From NCBI RefSeq assembly GCF_004353915.1, contig NZ_SMRP01000019.1, forward strand, positions 78,043 to 142,042: a DNA stretch of 64,000 nucleotides, written 5' to 3'. Under the pieces are notes generated by a model. The model saw only the letters and a list, made by a program, of their open reading frames with translations. It ran no database searches and was not told where the DNA came from. Shown piece by piece: positions 16,537-25,357 of this stretch. A program made the position numbers and the translations under genes. Positions within the stretch are counted from its first letter, which is position 1. Each line of letters begins with the position of its first letter. The DNA comes from Paraburkholderia silviterrae (GTDB taxonomy: Bacteria; Pseudomonadota; Gammaproteobacteria; Burkholderiales; Burkholderiaceae).

Positions 16537-17091
16537 ATGCCAATGATCGATGCACTGTGGCCCGAAGACGCCTTGACGCCCAAGGCCGAAGCGCGCCTCG
16601 TCAAGGAATTGACCGACATTCTCATCAAGGCGGAAGGGTACGATCCCGCCAATCCGATCGCACAGCGTGTCACCGTGTTCCATCTTCATCGGCCTGCTGC
16701 GATCTACATCGGCGGCGAACGCACGAACACGATACGCTACCGGATCATTCCGTCTGCACCCGAAGGGCAATACACCGACGAATCGCGTCGCTCGCTCGTC
16801 AGAAACGTCACGGAAGCGGTGGCGCGCGCGGAGAACCGGCCGTTCGATGACGTCGCGCCGCGCGTCTGGGTCTTCCCGACCGAGATTCCGGATGGCGCCT
16901 GGGGGACGCGCGGCGCGATCTGGATGCTGCCCGATATTCATGCGCTGCTGGCGGGCGAGTCTGAGCACGGCGCGGGCGTTGGACGCCTCGCGCGACGCCG
17001 CCTCGAAAAGGCGCGCATCACGCTCGAAGCAGCGCTCGATGCCGCTCGCGCAGGCATGACGAGCAAACCGTCACTGGAGCGCCCAGCATGA
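16537..17091 (+). CDS. Tautomerase-family protein
   Basis: 184 residues; ATG at 16537 after AGGAG. Pairs of beta strands such as VTVFHLHRPAAIYIGG and RVWVFPTEIPDGAWG, with N-terminal MPMIDALWPEDAL, resemble tautomerase/MIF-fold proteins. Pro2 would be the general base if the initiator Met is removed. It is longer than a single 4-OT domain, as in fused or uncharacterised tautomerase-like proteins. It is first in a three-gene run facing the GlxA-type regulator, and its stop overlaps the next start (ATGA at 17088-17091). Substrate unknown. Confidence 0.7.
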   Translation: MPMIDALWPEDALTPKAEARLVKELTDILIKAEGYDPANPIAQRVTVFHLHRPAAIYIGGERTNTIRYRIIPSAPEGQYTDESRRSLVRNVTEAVARAENRPFDDVAPRVWVFPTEIPDGAWGTRGAIWMLPDIHALLAGESEHGAGVGRLARRRLEKARITLEAALDAARAGMTSKPSLERPA

Positions 17092-17546
17092 AATTCAACG
17101 ACACAGCCCCCGTGCTGGCGCCCGCGGGCGGTCCGCCGCTCTGGCTGGCGAGGCTCGCCGAAAACGCGACGCTCGAAGCCACCGTCCTGAAGCGTCCGAT
17201 CGAGGGACGAGCCGATATTCTCTCCGTGATCAAACACGCGGTCTCGCTCTACGAATTCCAGCATCACAGCTACAAGGGCGAGATCGGCAACGGTTTGTAC
17301 ATGGAATCCTATCGGTCGCAGATCCAGGGCGTGCCGATCGAAACGGTGGTCGTCGCGCATCTGAACGAACAGGGCGAGACGGATTCCGTGGTCATCAACC
17401 ATCGCCCGCTCAACGCAGCGCTGCTGTTTTCGAAACGGATGTGGGAACGCGTCGATGAGCGCTTCCGCGATTGCTATCTGACGGGACCAGAAGCCGCAGC
17501 GCTGAATACGGCATCTGGTGTGGCCTCGCGCCAGCCTTCAGGCTAA
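17088..17546 (+). CDS. NTF2-like (SnoaL-type) protein
   Basis: 152 residues, start overlapping the tautomerase stop. Contains IEGRADILSVIKHAVSLYEF, SYKGEIGNGLYMESYRSQIQ and TVVVAHLNEQGETDSVVINH, the helix-plus-curved-sheet pattern of NTF2-like/SnoaL proteins that act as small isomerases, hydrolases or ligand-binding subunits. Role likely tied to the tautomerase; substrate unknown. Confidence 0.75.
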   Translation: MKFNDTAPVLAPAGGPPLWLARLAENATLEATVLKRPIEGRADILSVIKHAVSLYEFQHHSYKGEIGNGLYMESYRSQIQGVPIETVVVAHLNEQGETDSVVINHRPLNAALLFSKRMWERVDERFRDCYLTGPEAAALNTASGVASRQPSG

Positions 17547-17563
17547 TGCGACAAGAACAGGAC

Positions 17564-17968
17564 ATGATGAAACGCCTTCTTGTTAATTTGACAACAGCCT
17601 CTGTGCTGGTCGCTTCTGCTGGAGTCTCCATGGCGCAAACCACTCCGATGCCAACCACACCAACCACGAAGATACTGGCGATTGGCACCTTTCCGCCGGG
17701 CACGGACATGCAACTTGTCCAACACATTCTTCCGACCGAAGTTCGCGAGACGGCGCAGCTCTACCTCGAGGGCAAGATTGACCAGTGGTATTCACTGCAA
17801 GACCGGGCTGGGGTGGTGTTCATCCTGAACGTTACGGACGTAAGTCAAGCGCATGAAATGCTCGAGGCACTTCCCTTGGGGAAAGCGCACTTAATGACAT
17901 TCTCGCTCCTCCCAATAGGCCCACTGAAGCCGTTGAGTAAGCTTATGAATCCGCCTTCCCCCCAGTAG
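17564..17968 (+). CDS. Exported muconolactone-isomerase-like small protein
   Basis: 134 residues. Signal peptide MMKRLLVNLTTASVLVASAG (cleavage near SMAQ). The mature domain of about 95 residues (TKILAIGTFPPGTDMQLVQ, EGKIDQWYSLQDRAGVVFIL, GKAHLMTFSLLPIGPL) resembles the ferredoxin-like muconolactone isomerase fold. It starts 17 bases after the previous gene and is probably the third gene of the operon. The signal peptide makes a cytosolic catabolic role unlikely. Confidence 0.7.
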   Translation: MMKRLLVNLTTASVLVASAGVSMAQTTPMPTTPTTKILAIGTFPPGTDMQLVQHILPTEVRETAQLYLEGKIDQWYSLQDRAGVVFILNVTDVSQAHEMLEALPLGKAHLMTFSLLPIGPLKPLSKLMNPPSPQ

Positions 17969-18296
17969 AAAGCGCTAGAGCGTACTGGGCTGCTGCGCCG
18001 CCGGTTTTCCTGGCGAGGCAGGCAACGCGGGCAGACTATCTCGCCGTTGTCTTTTGGTAACCTGGAAGTTCCCGGATTATATCGGCGCGGACTGCTCATG
18101 GCGTCCGGACAACATTATTCCCCCAATCACCGTCTCGCCGTCGCTTTGTTAGCGTGGCTGCTGCATTTGCCCAAGCCGCTAGACTTGAGCGCCCGGGTAT
18201 GGGTGCGCTCTTTCTCGGGTACACAAGCTGACTCTTGAGTGCCCGCACGACCCGTCAGGTGCCGGTAGCGGCATCGACCTTTTCTGGATCCCAGAC
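17969..18296. other. Intergenic region with possible terminator
   Basis: At about 17961-17990 a CCCAGTA/TACTGGG stem spans the stop codon of the preceding gene and could end its operon. The rest should carry the lysE-type promoter; no gene was recognised. Confidence 0.4.
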
Positions 18297-18929
18297 ATGA
18301 CTGGAAACGCCTTCTTCTCGACAAACCTGCTGCTTGCCTATGCAGCGTATTTCGTTGGCACCGCAAGTCCCGGGCCGAGCAACCTTGCAATTATGTCCAT
18401 GGCGGCCAATCACGGCCGGAAAGCGGCATTGATGTTCGCACTCGGTGTCATCTCGGGGTCGATGTTTTGGGCGACGGTGGCAACGCTAGGCGTCTCGGCT
18501 ACCCTGATCGCCTATTCTCAATTCATCATTGCAATCAAGATTTTTGGTGGTCTGTATCTCTTGTGGCTAGCCTTCAAATCCGGACACAATGCCCTTGCGA
18601 CAGCAGCTGCATCCGCAATGAAGCTGGAACGAACACAGACATTGACGGGCGTCTACGCCCGCGGAGCGATGCTCCATCTCACCAATCCGAAAGCCATCCT
18701 CGTTTGGGTTTCAATTGTTGCTCTATCGTCGAACAGCACGGGATCTGCCCATAGTGCTGTAATTGCAGGCTGTGCGGCCATTGGATGTTTGGTGTTCGGC
18801 GGTTACGCCGTACTGTTTTCGACGGACTCGGCCCGCAGGATGTACGTGCGGACCCGTCGCACATTGGAAGGATGCCTGGCCATAGTATTTGGGATTGCCG
18901 GGATCAGGCTCCTGGCGTCGCGTGTCTAA
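18297..18929 (+). CDS. LysE-family translocator
   Basis: 210 residues with six predicted membrane helices. The N-terminal signature YFVGTASPGPSNLAIMSMAA is typical of LysE/RhtB exporters of amino acids or similar small molecules; the TNPKAILVWVSI segment is the second conserved region. It appears monocistronic. The exported substrate cannot be read from the sequence. Confidence 0.88.
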   Translation: MTGNAFFSTNLLLAYAAYFVGTASPGPSNLAIMSMAANHGRKAALMFALGVISGSMFWATVATLGVSATLIAYSQFIIAIKIFGGLYLLWLAFKSGHNALATAAASAMKLERTQTLTGVYARGAMLHLTNPKAILVWVSIVALSSNSTGSAHSAVIAGCAAIGCLVFGGYAVLFSTDSARRMYVRTRRTLEGCLAIVFGIAGIRLLASRV

Positions 18930-19318
18930 CTAGTTTCAGTAACTTCGCTTGTCCAATGTCGTACTGGGAACGCAAGGTCGTGGCAAATGGATCGTGGCGG
19001 AGGCAGGTATTGGAACGCACGAGCATCACCACGGAAATCGTGCATGCGGATCGGGGGGCGCTGCGGCATTCGGTGAGATTCACCAACAGATTCACACCTC
19101 GGTTCAGTACGGTTTCGAGCGTGTCGAGAACTGATCGAGGTATTCCAGGGCACGTTCAAGGGTGGCTTCCGCGACGCGCGGCAGGAAACGCCGACGACGC
19201 GCCTGGAGCGCTACTTCATCCCGGCGTCCCCTGCTACACCGATCTCGGCCGTTCGGTCGACATACCAATGAATGTCAGAGAAGGGCCCGGTAGCGCCCAT
19301 TGCGTGGACTCAGACTGA
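18930..19318. other. No intact gene; left flank of mobile-element debris
   Basis: About 390 bases with short frames on both strands and nothing I can name with confidence. One short plus-strand stretch (ITTEIVHADRGALRH) looks faintly like the catalytic region of an IS3-type transposase, but it is too short to call. It leads into the integrase stump at 19347. Confidence 0.35.
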
Positions 19319-19342
19319 ATCTCCTTTCAACTGAAAGGAGAT
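19319..19342 (+). promoter_or_regulatory. Hairpin that hides the integrase ribosome binding site
   Basis: A perfect 11-bp inverted repeat (ATCTCCTTTCA at 19319-19329, TGAAAGGAGAT at 19332-19342) with a two-base spacer. The right arm contains the AAGGAG site of the reading frame starting at 19347, so the site would be paired in mRNA. It could limit translation of the recombinase when read-through transcription enters the element. Confidence 0.55.
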
Positions 19343-19346
19343 CGTC

Positions 19347-19586
19347 ATGAGCACGCCATCCAACGCGCGCCCATCGCGGGCGCCTCGCAATAAAGGGAGA
19401 TTGACCGGCCAGAAGCCGCCGCTGAAGCTTAAGGAGATTTGGACAATACGCGTGCGCCTGCAGCTTTCGTGCCGCGTGCGGGATCTGGCAATGTTCAATC
19501 TTGCCATCGACAGCAAGCTTCGGGCATGCGATCTGACGAAGCTGCGCGTGCGCGACGTTTGTCACCGGAAGCACAAGCGGCCCTGA
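19347..19586 (+). pseudogene. 5' fragment of a tyrosine recombinase/integrase
   Basis: 79 codons. RAPRNKGRLTGQKPPLKLKE, then LAMFNLAIDSKLRACDLTKL and RVRDV match the start of a Burkholderiaceae tyrosine-recombinase family, including the conserved segment with the first catalytic Arg (ACDL). The sequence departs from the family after RVRDV and ends, so the box containing the other catalytic residues is missing. Almost certainly inactive. Confidence 0.75.
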
Positions 19587-19629
19587 TGAGGAGCCTCCCC
19601 AGCTTTTGCACGCTCTCCTTTCTGCAGCA

Positions 19630-19694
19630 ATAAATGTGTCAACGAATTCGGATGTGACCGCATAGCGACGAGGCGGGGTCGATGACACATTTAT
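19630..19694. repeat. 12-bp inverted repeat pair at IS remnant
   Basis: ATAAATGTGTCA at 19630-19641 and its exact complement TGACACATTTAT at 19683-19694, 41 bases apart. The pair adjoins the transposase remnant ending at 19696 and looks like a terminal inverted repeat with a second end or a solo copy. No coding sequence between. Confidence 0.6.
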
Positions 19695-19695
19695 C

Positions 19696-19893
19696 GGGTT
19701 CTACGCTTCAGACCGAGCTTCGCGAGATTGCACTGCCCCTTGCGAACTCGATGCCTGAAATCGTTGTCGCGGCGCTCCTGAACCGTTTGAAACCGAGCAT
19801 CACATTCGTTCTGGATTTGATGTAGCGATGGTCCTTGGCGAGCACTATCGTATCCGCGGATGGCATCCGGCCGATCCCGGCCGATGTTAGCAA
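19696..19893 (-). pseudogene. 3' fragment of a DDE transposase (IS6-like)
   Basis: The minus strand reads IVLAKDHRYIKSRTNVMLGF KRFRSAATTISGIE in one frame, then continues as RVRKGQCNLAKLGLKRR in another. This matches the end of DDE transposases of the IS6/IS26 kind (EQDHRFIKRRxxxxxGFxSF...IRKGQ). The frameshift near 19760 and the missing upstream part show that it is dead. The DDE glutamate position reads Ala-Lys instead of Glu-Gln. Confidence 0.6.
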
Positions 19894-20088
19894 TCAAACG
19901 GCAGGAGGCCCTGTGTCGGCACCGTGAGTGATTTGTTTTCGACGGAGCATTCGACGGCGCTGACGCGCACGTAGTCATGTGCGTTCGACCCGGCGGATTT
20001 CAGCGAAACGTAGCACACTGTTGTTCGCTCCACTGCGAGCCCGGCCGGTTTGCCGGGCGAGAGCCTGTTCTCACACGCGATTATTCCG

Positions 20089-22146
20089 ATGAATTTCCCT
20101 TCGCTGCGCGACTGGATTTTTTCTCTAAAGACCTTCTTCGCAGGGATGCTCGCGCTTTACATCGCGTTCTACTACGACCTTCCGAGGCCCTACTGGGCGT
20201 TGGCGTCGGTCTATATTGTGTCGAACCCGTTTGTCGGCGCGACACGGTCGAAGGCGCTTTATCGCGCGATCGGCACTGCCCTTGGCGCGGTCGCGTCGGT
20301 TGCCCTCGTGCCGCCTTTCGCGGAGACGCCTTATTTGTTGAGCGCGCTAATAGCGTTATGGACAGGCGTGTTTGTGTACATTTCGATCTCGACGCGAGCC
20401 GCACGCAATTACGTTTTTCTGCTCGCCAGCTATTCGCTGTCCGTCATTGCGCTACCGGCATTGTCGGATCCGTTGAGTATCTTCGATGTGGCAGTGGCGC
20501 GAACCGAAGAAATCACGCTTGGCATCGTCTGCGCGAGCATCGTCGGCAGCGTTTTTTTCCCGAACCGGCTCGCACCAACACTGATCGAGCGAACCGACTC
20601 GTGGTTCGGCGAGGCCGCTCTTTACGCGAAAGAGTCGATGGCGGGGCGGGTCGCGGGAGCGCTTGTTTCAGGAAGCCGCCAGAAGATGGCGTCGAGTGTC
20701 CGCGGCTTCGAATTCCTGTTGAGCCAGTTGGCCTACGATCATGTCAGCCCTGCGATTCTCGCTCGCAGCGAGCAACTGCAGGGCCGGATGCAACTGATAC
20801 TGCCCATCACCTCGGCGCTCGCGGACGTACTCGCGGCCGTACACGCGGCCACGCAGAAATCAGGCCTTGCTATTCCTGCAGGATTCGTCGAACTGCTGCG
20901 CGATATTGGGCGCTGGATGGACGCGCCGCTCAGCGAGGACCCCGAGCGCGAGGCGCCGCTATTCCGGACGCGTATTGCGCAACTGGATCCGCCCCGCCAC
21001 GAACTGACGACATGGCAGGATGCACTGTTATCCAGCGCGCTCTGGCGCTTGCGGCAACTGGTCGATTTGTGGGCCGATTGCCGGACTTTGCGCCGTATCA
21101 TCGTTCACGAAAGAGGGCACTGGAGGCCACGGTATCGTCATTGGCGGATCGGCACGCGGCACGCTTTTCTCGACCATGGCCTTGCCCTGTTCTCCGCTAG
21201 TTCGGCAGCGCTGGTCATCTTCGTTTCGTCGTGCCTGTGGATCGCTTCGGGTTGGCAGGACGGTGCGGCGGCGGTGTCGTTGGGCGCCATCGGCGTCTGC
21301 TTTTTTGCTGCGCTCGACGAGCCTGTGCCGATGATGATCACTTTCCTGAAGTGCGCGACGATGGGCGTCATCATTTCGGCGTTCTATTTGTTTGTCGTGT
21401 TGCCGAGTGGCCAGGAATTCCCTTTGTTGGTCATTTTCTTCTCGTTCCTGTTCATTCCTCTCGGACTGTTGATGTCACGTCCGAAATGGGCGTTGATATC
21501 GACGCTCGTAGCGTTGACGACCGCAACCTTTCTTGGAATCGACAGTGTCTATGACGCCAACATTCTGAGCTTCCTGAACGGCAATCTTGCGGGACTGGCC
21601 GGCGTCATTTTCGCTTCGGTGATGACGGGGGTAATCCGTCCGTTCGGAACGGATGCCGCGACTGCGCGACTGACGCGGTCAAGCTGGAGGGATGTCGTCT
21701 TGAGCGGGTCCGCATTGTCGCTCGATCAGCAGCGCGATCTGAACGCGCGCATGCTCGACCGGCTCGTGCAGCTCATTCCGCGCGTGGCGCCGAGCGAGGA
21801 CTACAAGCATCCTTCAACCGAAAGCCTGCGCGACATGCGCATTGCGCTCAATACACTCGACCTGCGCAGACTCTCGGGCAAGTTTTCTGGAGAGTTGCCA
21901 GTCGCGTTGAATCGCGTGCTCGACGACGTGCAGTCGCACTATGAACGATGCCTCGAATCGGGCGAGCGGCAACCCGTACCGCCCACGCTTGCAGTCGACA
22001 TCGATGCCGCCATGGCGCGGATCATGGCCGATTTCGCCGCCACCCCAGCTGCGCCTGGCTACAAGCTGCGCAAAGGTGCGCTGCACGCGCTCATTGGACT
22101 CCGGCTGTCGCTGTTCCCAGGTGCGAAGCCCGACGACGTTTCATGA
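20089..22146 (+). CDS. FUSC-family inner-membrane transporter (aromatic acid / fusaric acid efflux type)
   Basis: About 685 residues. Two blocks of five to six membrane helices (residues about 10-170 and 360-510) alternate with cytosolic regions, the FUSC/AaeB layout. Recognisable segments: SLKTFFAGMLALYIAFYYDLPRP, YWALASVYIV and SRPKWALISTLVALTTATFL. These pumps export aromatic carboxylates with an HlyD-type adaptor and often a DUF1656 protein. Neither follows here; a small protein overlaps or closely follows instead. MNFPSLRDW at 20089 fits family starts; a TTG at 20050 is a possible longer start. Neither has a strong ribosome binding site. Confidence 0.88.
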   Translation: MNFPSLRDWIFSLKTFFAGMLALYIAFYYDLPRPYWALASVYIVSNPFVGATRSKALYRAIGTALGAVASVALVPPFAETPYLLSALIALWTGVFVYISISTRAARNYVFLLASYSLSVIALPALSDPLSIFDVAVARTEEITLGIVCASIVGSVFFPNRLAPTLIERTDSWFGEAALYAKESMAGRVAGALVSGSRQKMASSVRGFEFLLSQLAYDHVSPAILARSEQLQGRMQLILPITSALADVLAAVHAATQKSGLAIPAGFVELLRDIGRWMDAPLSEDPEREAPLFRTRIAQLDPPRHELTTWQDALLSSALWRLRQLVDLWADCRTLRRIIVHERGHWRPRYRHWRIGTRHAFLDHGLALFSASSAALVIFVSSCLWIASGWQDGAAAVSLGAIGVCFFAALDEPVPMMITFLKCATMGVIISAFYLFVVLPSGQEFPLLVIFFSFLFIPLGLLMSRPKWALISTLVALTTATFLGIDSVYDANILSFLNGNLAGLAGVIFASVMTGVIRPFGTDAATARLTRSSWRDVVLSGSALSLDQQRDLNARMLDRLVQLIPRVAPSEDYKHPSTESLRDMRIALNTLDLRRLSGKFSGELPVALNRVLDDVQSHYERCLESGERQPVPPTLAVDIDAAMARIMADFAATPAAPGYKLRKGALHALIGLRLSLFPGAKPDDVS

Positions 22147-22163
22147 TCGGGGAGCGGTCCGTC

Positions 22164-22559
22164 ATGCAGGGCGCGCAAGCGAATGGCGCGCCAATGACGA
22201 AGGCCTGCTTCGTCGACCACGGTGGCAATTCCGCTGACATGGACACTCGTATTCAGCAGAACCTCGAGAACCATGGCGTCTCAGTGCTGACGGCTCCAGG
22301 TTGCGATAAGAACACTCCGGGCGTCGATTTCACGGTCACCTACACCGACCAATGGTGGTGGGACATCGTCATGTACTTGAAGGCGGTTGATATCCACTTC
22401 TACACCGCGCCGGGTGGGCAATTGATCGCGTCCGGTCACTGGAACAATTCGCCGCTGCATCAGTTTCCGAGCGCCGACGGCGTCGTCGCCAACCTGATGG
22501 ACGATATGTTCAATCATGCATCAGGTGGCGTGGTCAGAACGAGTTCGGCGGCGAAATGA
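22164..22559 (+). CDS. Conserved hypothetical protein, lipoprotein-family domain without signal peptide
   Basis: 131 residues from ATG 22164, which has GGGGAGC about 9 bases upstream. An ATG at 22143 overlaps the FUSC stop (ATGA) and would allow translational coupling. The domain (DMDTRIQQNLENHGVSVLTA, GVDFTVTYTDQWWWDIVMYL, GGQLIASGHWNNSPLHQFP) resembles small envelope lipoproteins of Burkholderiaceae, possibly DUF4136-related. Those normally have a lipobox; here the N-terminus lacks one, so a 5' truncation at the FUSC junction is possible. Function unknown. Confidence 0.6.
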   Translation: MQGAQANGAPMTKACFVDHGGNSADMDTRIQQNLENHGVSVLTAPGCDKNTPGVDFTVTYTDQWWWDIVMYLKAVDIHFYTAPGGQLIASGHWNNSPLHQFPSADGVVANLMDDMFNHASGGVVRTSSAAK

Positions 22560-23171
22560 AACCACAGGGCGCGGTTGCTGACGTCCTATGAGCACGGTCG
22601 AGGCCGCCAAGGCGCGAGGACGAACGACAGACGCGACGAAGCGCGGCGTAAGCCCTGGGGAACGCACGTCACGGATCGATGGCCGCAGATGCGTCAAACG
22701 GGGAATTGCACAGCGCGCCTTTCACACGAGGCAGAAGGCGAACGGGATGCCACGTCTGTCGACGAAGCAGTTGCATCGTCCACCAGAAAACGATGGATGC
22801 AATTTGGGCGCAGGGCCCTCCACAGCGCATAGCGATGGCAGAATCATCGTGCCCACAATGCAGGCATGGCTGGAATTTTCCAGCTTTGAGATCGATGCCT
22901 TAAAGTGATGCGGCGCGAAGCGGACTGCCCGAGCCGGAATTCGAGACGTCGCAAGCCAACAACAGAACCGATCGAACGATGCCCAGTTGCGGGGTTCATC
23001 TGGAAAAGCGCCCAGGCCATAGGGCCCGAGCGAAGCCATCGGACAACCGACGGCGGAGGTATGCGTGTCGTTGGCGCGGAATGCGCTGCGCGCTCCTTCG
23101 GGAGCGCACCTTTTGATGCTGAACTGCAAGTATGTCCGGCGGCTCATGCGCCGCGCTGGACAAAGCTTCGC
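22560..23171. other. No gene recognised
   Basis: About 610 GC-rich bases. Open frames of up to 140 codons exist on both strands but overlap one another and have no recognisable domains or consistent start signals. No strong repeat or hairpin was seen. Confidence 0.5.
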
Positions 23172-23492
23172 CTAGTGGTGGCTATAAATCGGGGCCGAGT
23201 ACGACGAGACCCGGACGTCACGCGACTGGCCAGCGTCCGACGAGCCGCTCGCGACACCGCCGTAGCCGCTGTTTGCTGCGCCTTGCTGCGCAGCTACCTT
23301 CGCTTCGGCGGCCTGAATCTGTTGCGGGTAGGTCGTCCGATCGCCATCGCCAGGGCGATAGCCCGCCTGCTCGAGTTGAACGAGTTCCGCACGCACCTGG
23401 GCGCGGGTCACTGGGCCGCTCGACTGGGCGAACGAAGCAACGGGGACGATAAGAGCAGCGGCAACTGCAACGGCTTGGATCAGGGACTTCAT
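23172..23492 (-). CDS. Exported DUF4148-family protein
   Basis: 106 residues. Start at 23492 with GGAGG upstream. Signal peptide MKSLIQAVAVAAALIVPVAS, then the DUF4148 core (VTRAQVRAELVQLEQAGYRP, TYPQQIQAAEAKVAAQ) and a low-complexity tail. This small secreted family is abundant in Burkholderiaceae; no function is established. A paralogue is at 39322-39675. Confidence 0.9.
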   Translation of the reverse strand: MKSLIQAVAVAAALIVPVASFAQSSGPVTRAQVRAELVQLEQAGYRPGDGDRTTYPQQIQAAEAKVAAQQGAANSGYGGVASGSSDAGQSRDVRVSSYSAPIYSHH

Positions 23493-23848
23493 GATGACTA
23501 CCTCCGATGACTTTTGTGGGCGGTGCGACAACGTGTCTGCATCCGATGAGCAAAGTCTAGGAGGATCTTAGTCGAGGGTTAACCCCTGGCATTCGAAGAC
23601 ATCTTTCCTGCTGGTAGCAGAATCCTGGCATGTCTGCGCAAACGCCCGTCCGGCAACGCGCGGCCCGCGGGGCCACATCCCGGGTGCGACCTCGATCGGT
23701 ATCACTTTCGGGCGTCGCCTGATCATTTCTAGCCAGGAGCAGTCAGTCCACCTGGATGCTCACCGGCCCCCCGATCGTCGGTTCCGCGCTCCTTACCGGC
23801 CGCTCAGCGAAATGCGAAGCTCGCAAGCGGGCCGGCATACATTTGCGC
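23493..23848. other. Intergenic region holding an IS fragment
   Basis: About 355 bases between a DUF4148 gene and the broken LysR gene. It contains the DUF4148 promoter and the 44-base transposase-derived repeat at 23688-23731; otherwise no gene was recognised. Confidence 0.5.
23688..23731 (-). mobile_element. 44-base fragment of the transposase found at 40345-41148
   Basis: The sequence from GCGACCTCGATCGGTATC to CGCCTGATCATTTC matches 40401-40444 with one mismatch. There it encodes EMIRRRPKAIPIEVA near the transposase C-terminus. The surrounding sequences are unrelated, so this is an orphan fragment of the same element. Confidence 0.75.
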
Positions 23849-24682
23849 TCAGGCGTGCAGCGACGCGGCAATACGCACCTTCACGGAGGCTACGCAATCC
23901 AGTGCCGTAGCCAGCACGGGATTCGGCGAGCCATCGCCATAGTAGAGCCGCACTGTTTCAAGAAAGCGCGCGCCTTCGATCGGCAGAATCGCGAGCGCGC
24001 CGCGTCGTGCCACGGTCAACGGCATCAACGCGAGAAACGGATAAAGGCCGAGCATCGTCTCGTTCGCCTGGATCGAGACCGACTGCACGCAGCCCGCCGG
24101 CAACTCAAGGCCACCGCGTTGCAACCAACGTTCGAGTGCAACGAATGTGGGCGCCTCACGCGGCGGCAGTATCCATGGCAAGCCGGCAAGATCGGCGCGC
24201 GTGACGGTGCGGCGCGCCGCGAGCGGATGAGCGCGCCCGCACACGACCACGATGGGATCGTCCAGCAACGCGCGGGACGCGAGCGCACCCACGCCCTCCT
24301 GCGGTTCGGTGCGGCTCAGCACAATATCGAGGCTGCCCGAGGCCAGCATCAGGAAAAGACGGTCGCTCGTTGCTTCGATAAACGACACGCTGACGTGCGG
24401 CGCGCGCTTTTTGAGCTCGAGCACAAGTTCGGGCGCAAACACCGGCAGCACGGTTGGCACCGCACCGACAGCAATGCGCCCCGAGAGTCCGCTCGTGAGC
24501 GCATCGACCTCGTAGCGCGCCCGCTCGATTTGATGAAACACCTCGCGCGCATGCCGCAGCAGCACCTCGCCCACAGCCGTGAACCGCAGCCGGTTGCCCA
24601 CGCGCTCGAGTACCGGTGTGCCGAGCCCCTCCTCCAGATCGGCGAGCTGCTTCGACACGGCAGGCTGCGTGAGATTTCGGCG
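23849..24682 (-). pseudogene. LysR-type regulator lacking its N-terminal helix-turn-helix
   Basis: About 270 residues from LTQPAVSKQLADLEEGLGTP onward. This keeps the end of the recognition helix and the whole co-inducer-binding domain (GRIAVGAVPTVLPVFAPELV, SFIEATSDRLFLML, VVVCGRAHPLA). The first about 35 residues of the helix-turn-helix are missing and an in-frame stop lies at 24698-24700. It cannot bind DNA normally. The break faces the equally 5'-truncated FAD oxidase at 24706, which points to one deletion between two divergent genes. Confidence 0.85.
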
Positions 24683-24705
24683 CGGCCGCGCGGCTGCTTA
24701 AAACG

Positions 24706-25128
24706 TTGCGCATGCGCTTGCCGCGCCTTTCGTCGTTCGAGCTCATGTGGGACGACTTCATGCACGCCGCCTTCGACGTGGGCGTACCGATGGAGCAGAT
24801 GGAACGTTGCGTCGCGACGCTGCGCGCACGGCTCGAAGAAAAATTCGCACAGCAGAGGCATCTGTTCTTCGGCCATCTCGGCGACGGCAATCTGCACGTG
24901 CTAAGCGGCCCGTACGCCGACGAAACTGGCCTGCTCGACGTCGAGGCGCTCGTCTACGAGACAGTGTGCGAAGCGGGCGGTTGCATCTCGGCGGAACACG
25001 GTATCGGCGTCGTCAAGCGTTCATTTCTCGGGCTCACACGCTCGGATGCCGAACTCGATCTGATGCGCAAGCTCAAGTCTGCACTCGACCCCGCGAACAT
25101 TCTCAACGGTGGCCGGGTAATCCCTTGA
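24706..25128 (+). pseudogene. 3' fragment of an FAD-linked oxidase (GlcD / D-lactate dehydrogenase family)
   Basis: About 137 residues. It corresponds to the C-terminal quarter of FAD-binding 2-hydroxyacid dehydrogenases: SSFELMWDDFMHAAF, the metal/substrate motif GHLGDGNLHV and the terminal CISAEHGIGVVKR...LKSALDPANILNGGRVIP. The FAD-binding domain is absent, so the product cannot be active. It ends at a strong terminator. Confidence 0.88.
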
Positions 25129-25164
25129 GCAACGAGGCGGTTCGGCGGCCGCCTCGTTGCTCAA
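25125..25164 (+). terminator. Strong hairpin after the FAD-oxidase fragment
   Basis: Perfect 16-bp stem (TTGAGCAACGAGGCGG at 25125-25140 with 25149-25164) and an eight-base loop. It overlaps the stop codon at 25126-25128. There is little T tail, but the stability suggests termination or 3' end protection. It also lies downstream of the phosphatase gene on the other strand. Confidence 0.7.
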
Positions 25165-25357
25165 TTGAAGCTTGAGAAACAGTTGCGAAGTCGTTTCGAA
25201 TGGCCGGTGCTTATTGAACTCAAAACGAGCATTCCCGTCCTGCCATCTACCGTCTGGACGAGGAACGCACCGCGCCGACGGCCTGAAGCTAAAAGTGACC
25301 GCCGGCGCTTTCACTGCTGTTACTCCGAACCGTAAGCAGGATCGTCGTCCCCACGGT

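Noticed and set aside
22588..22908. Plus-strand frame of 106 codons after the FUSC operon
   Set aside because: Composition is basic and low in hydrophobics, overlaps frames on both strands, no domain or conserved start.
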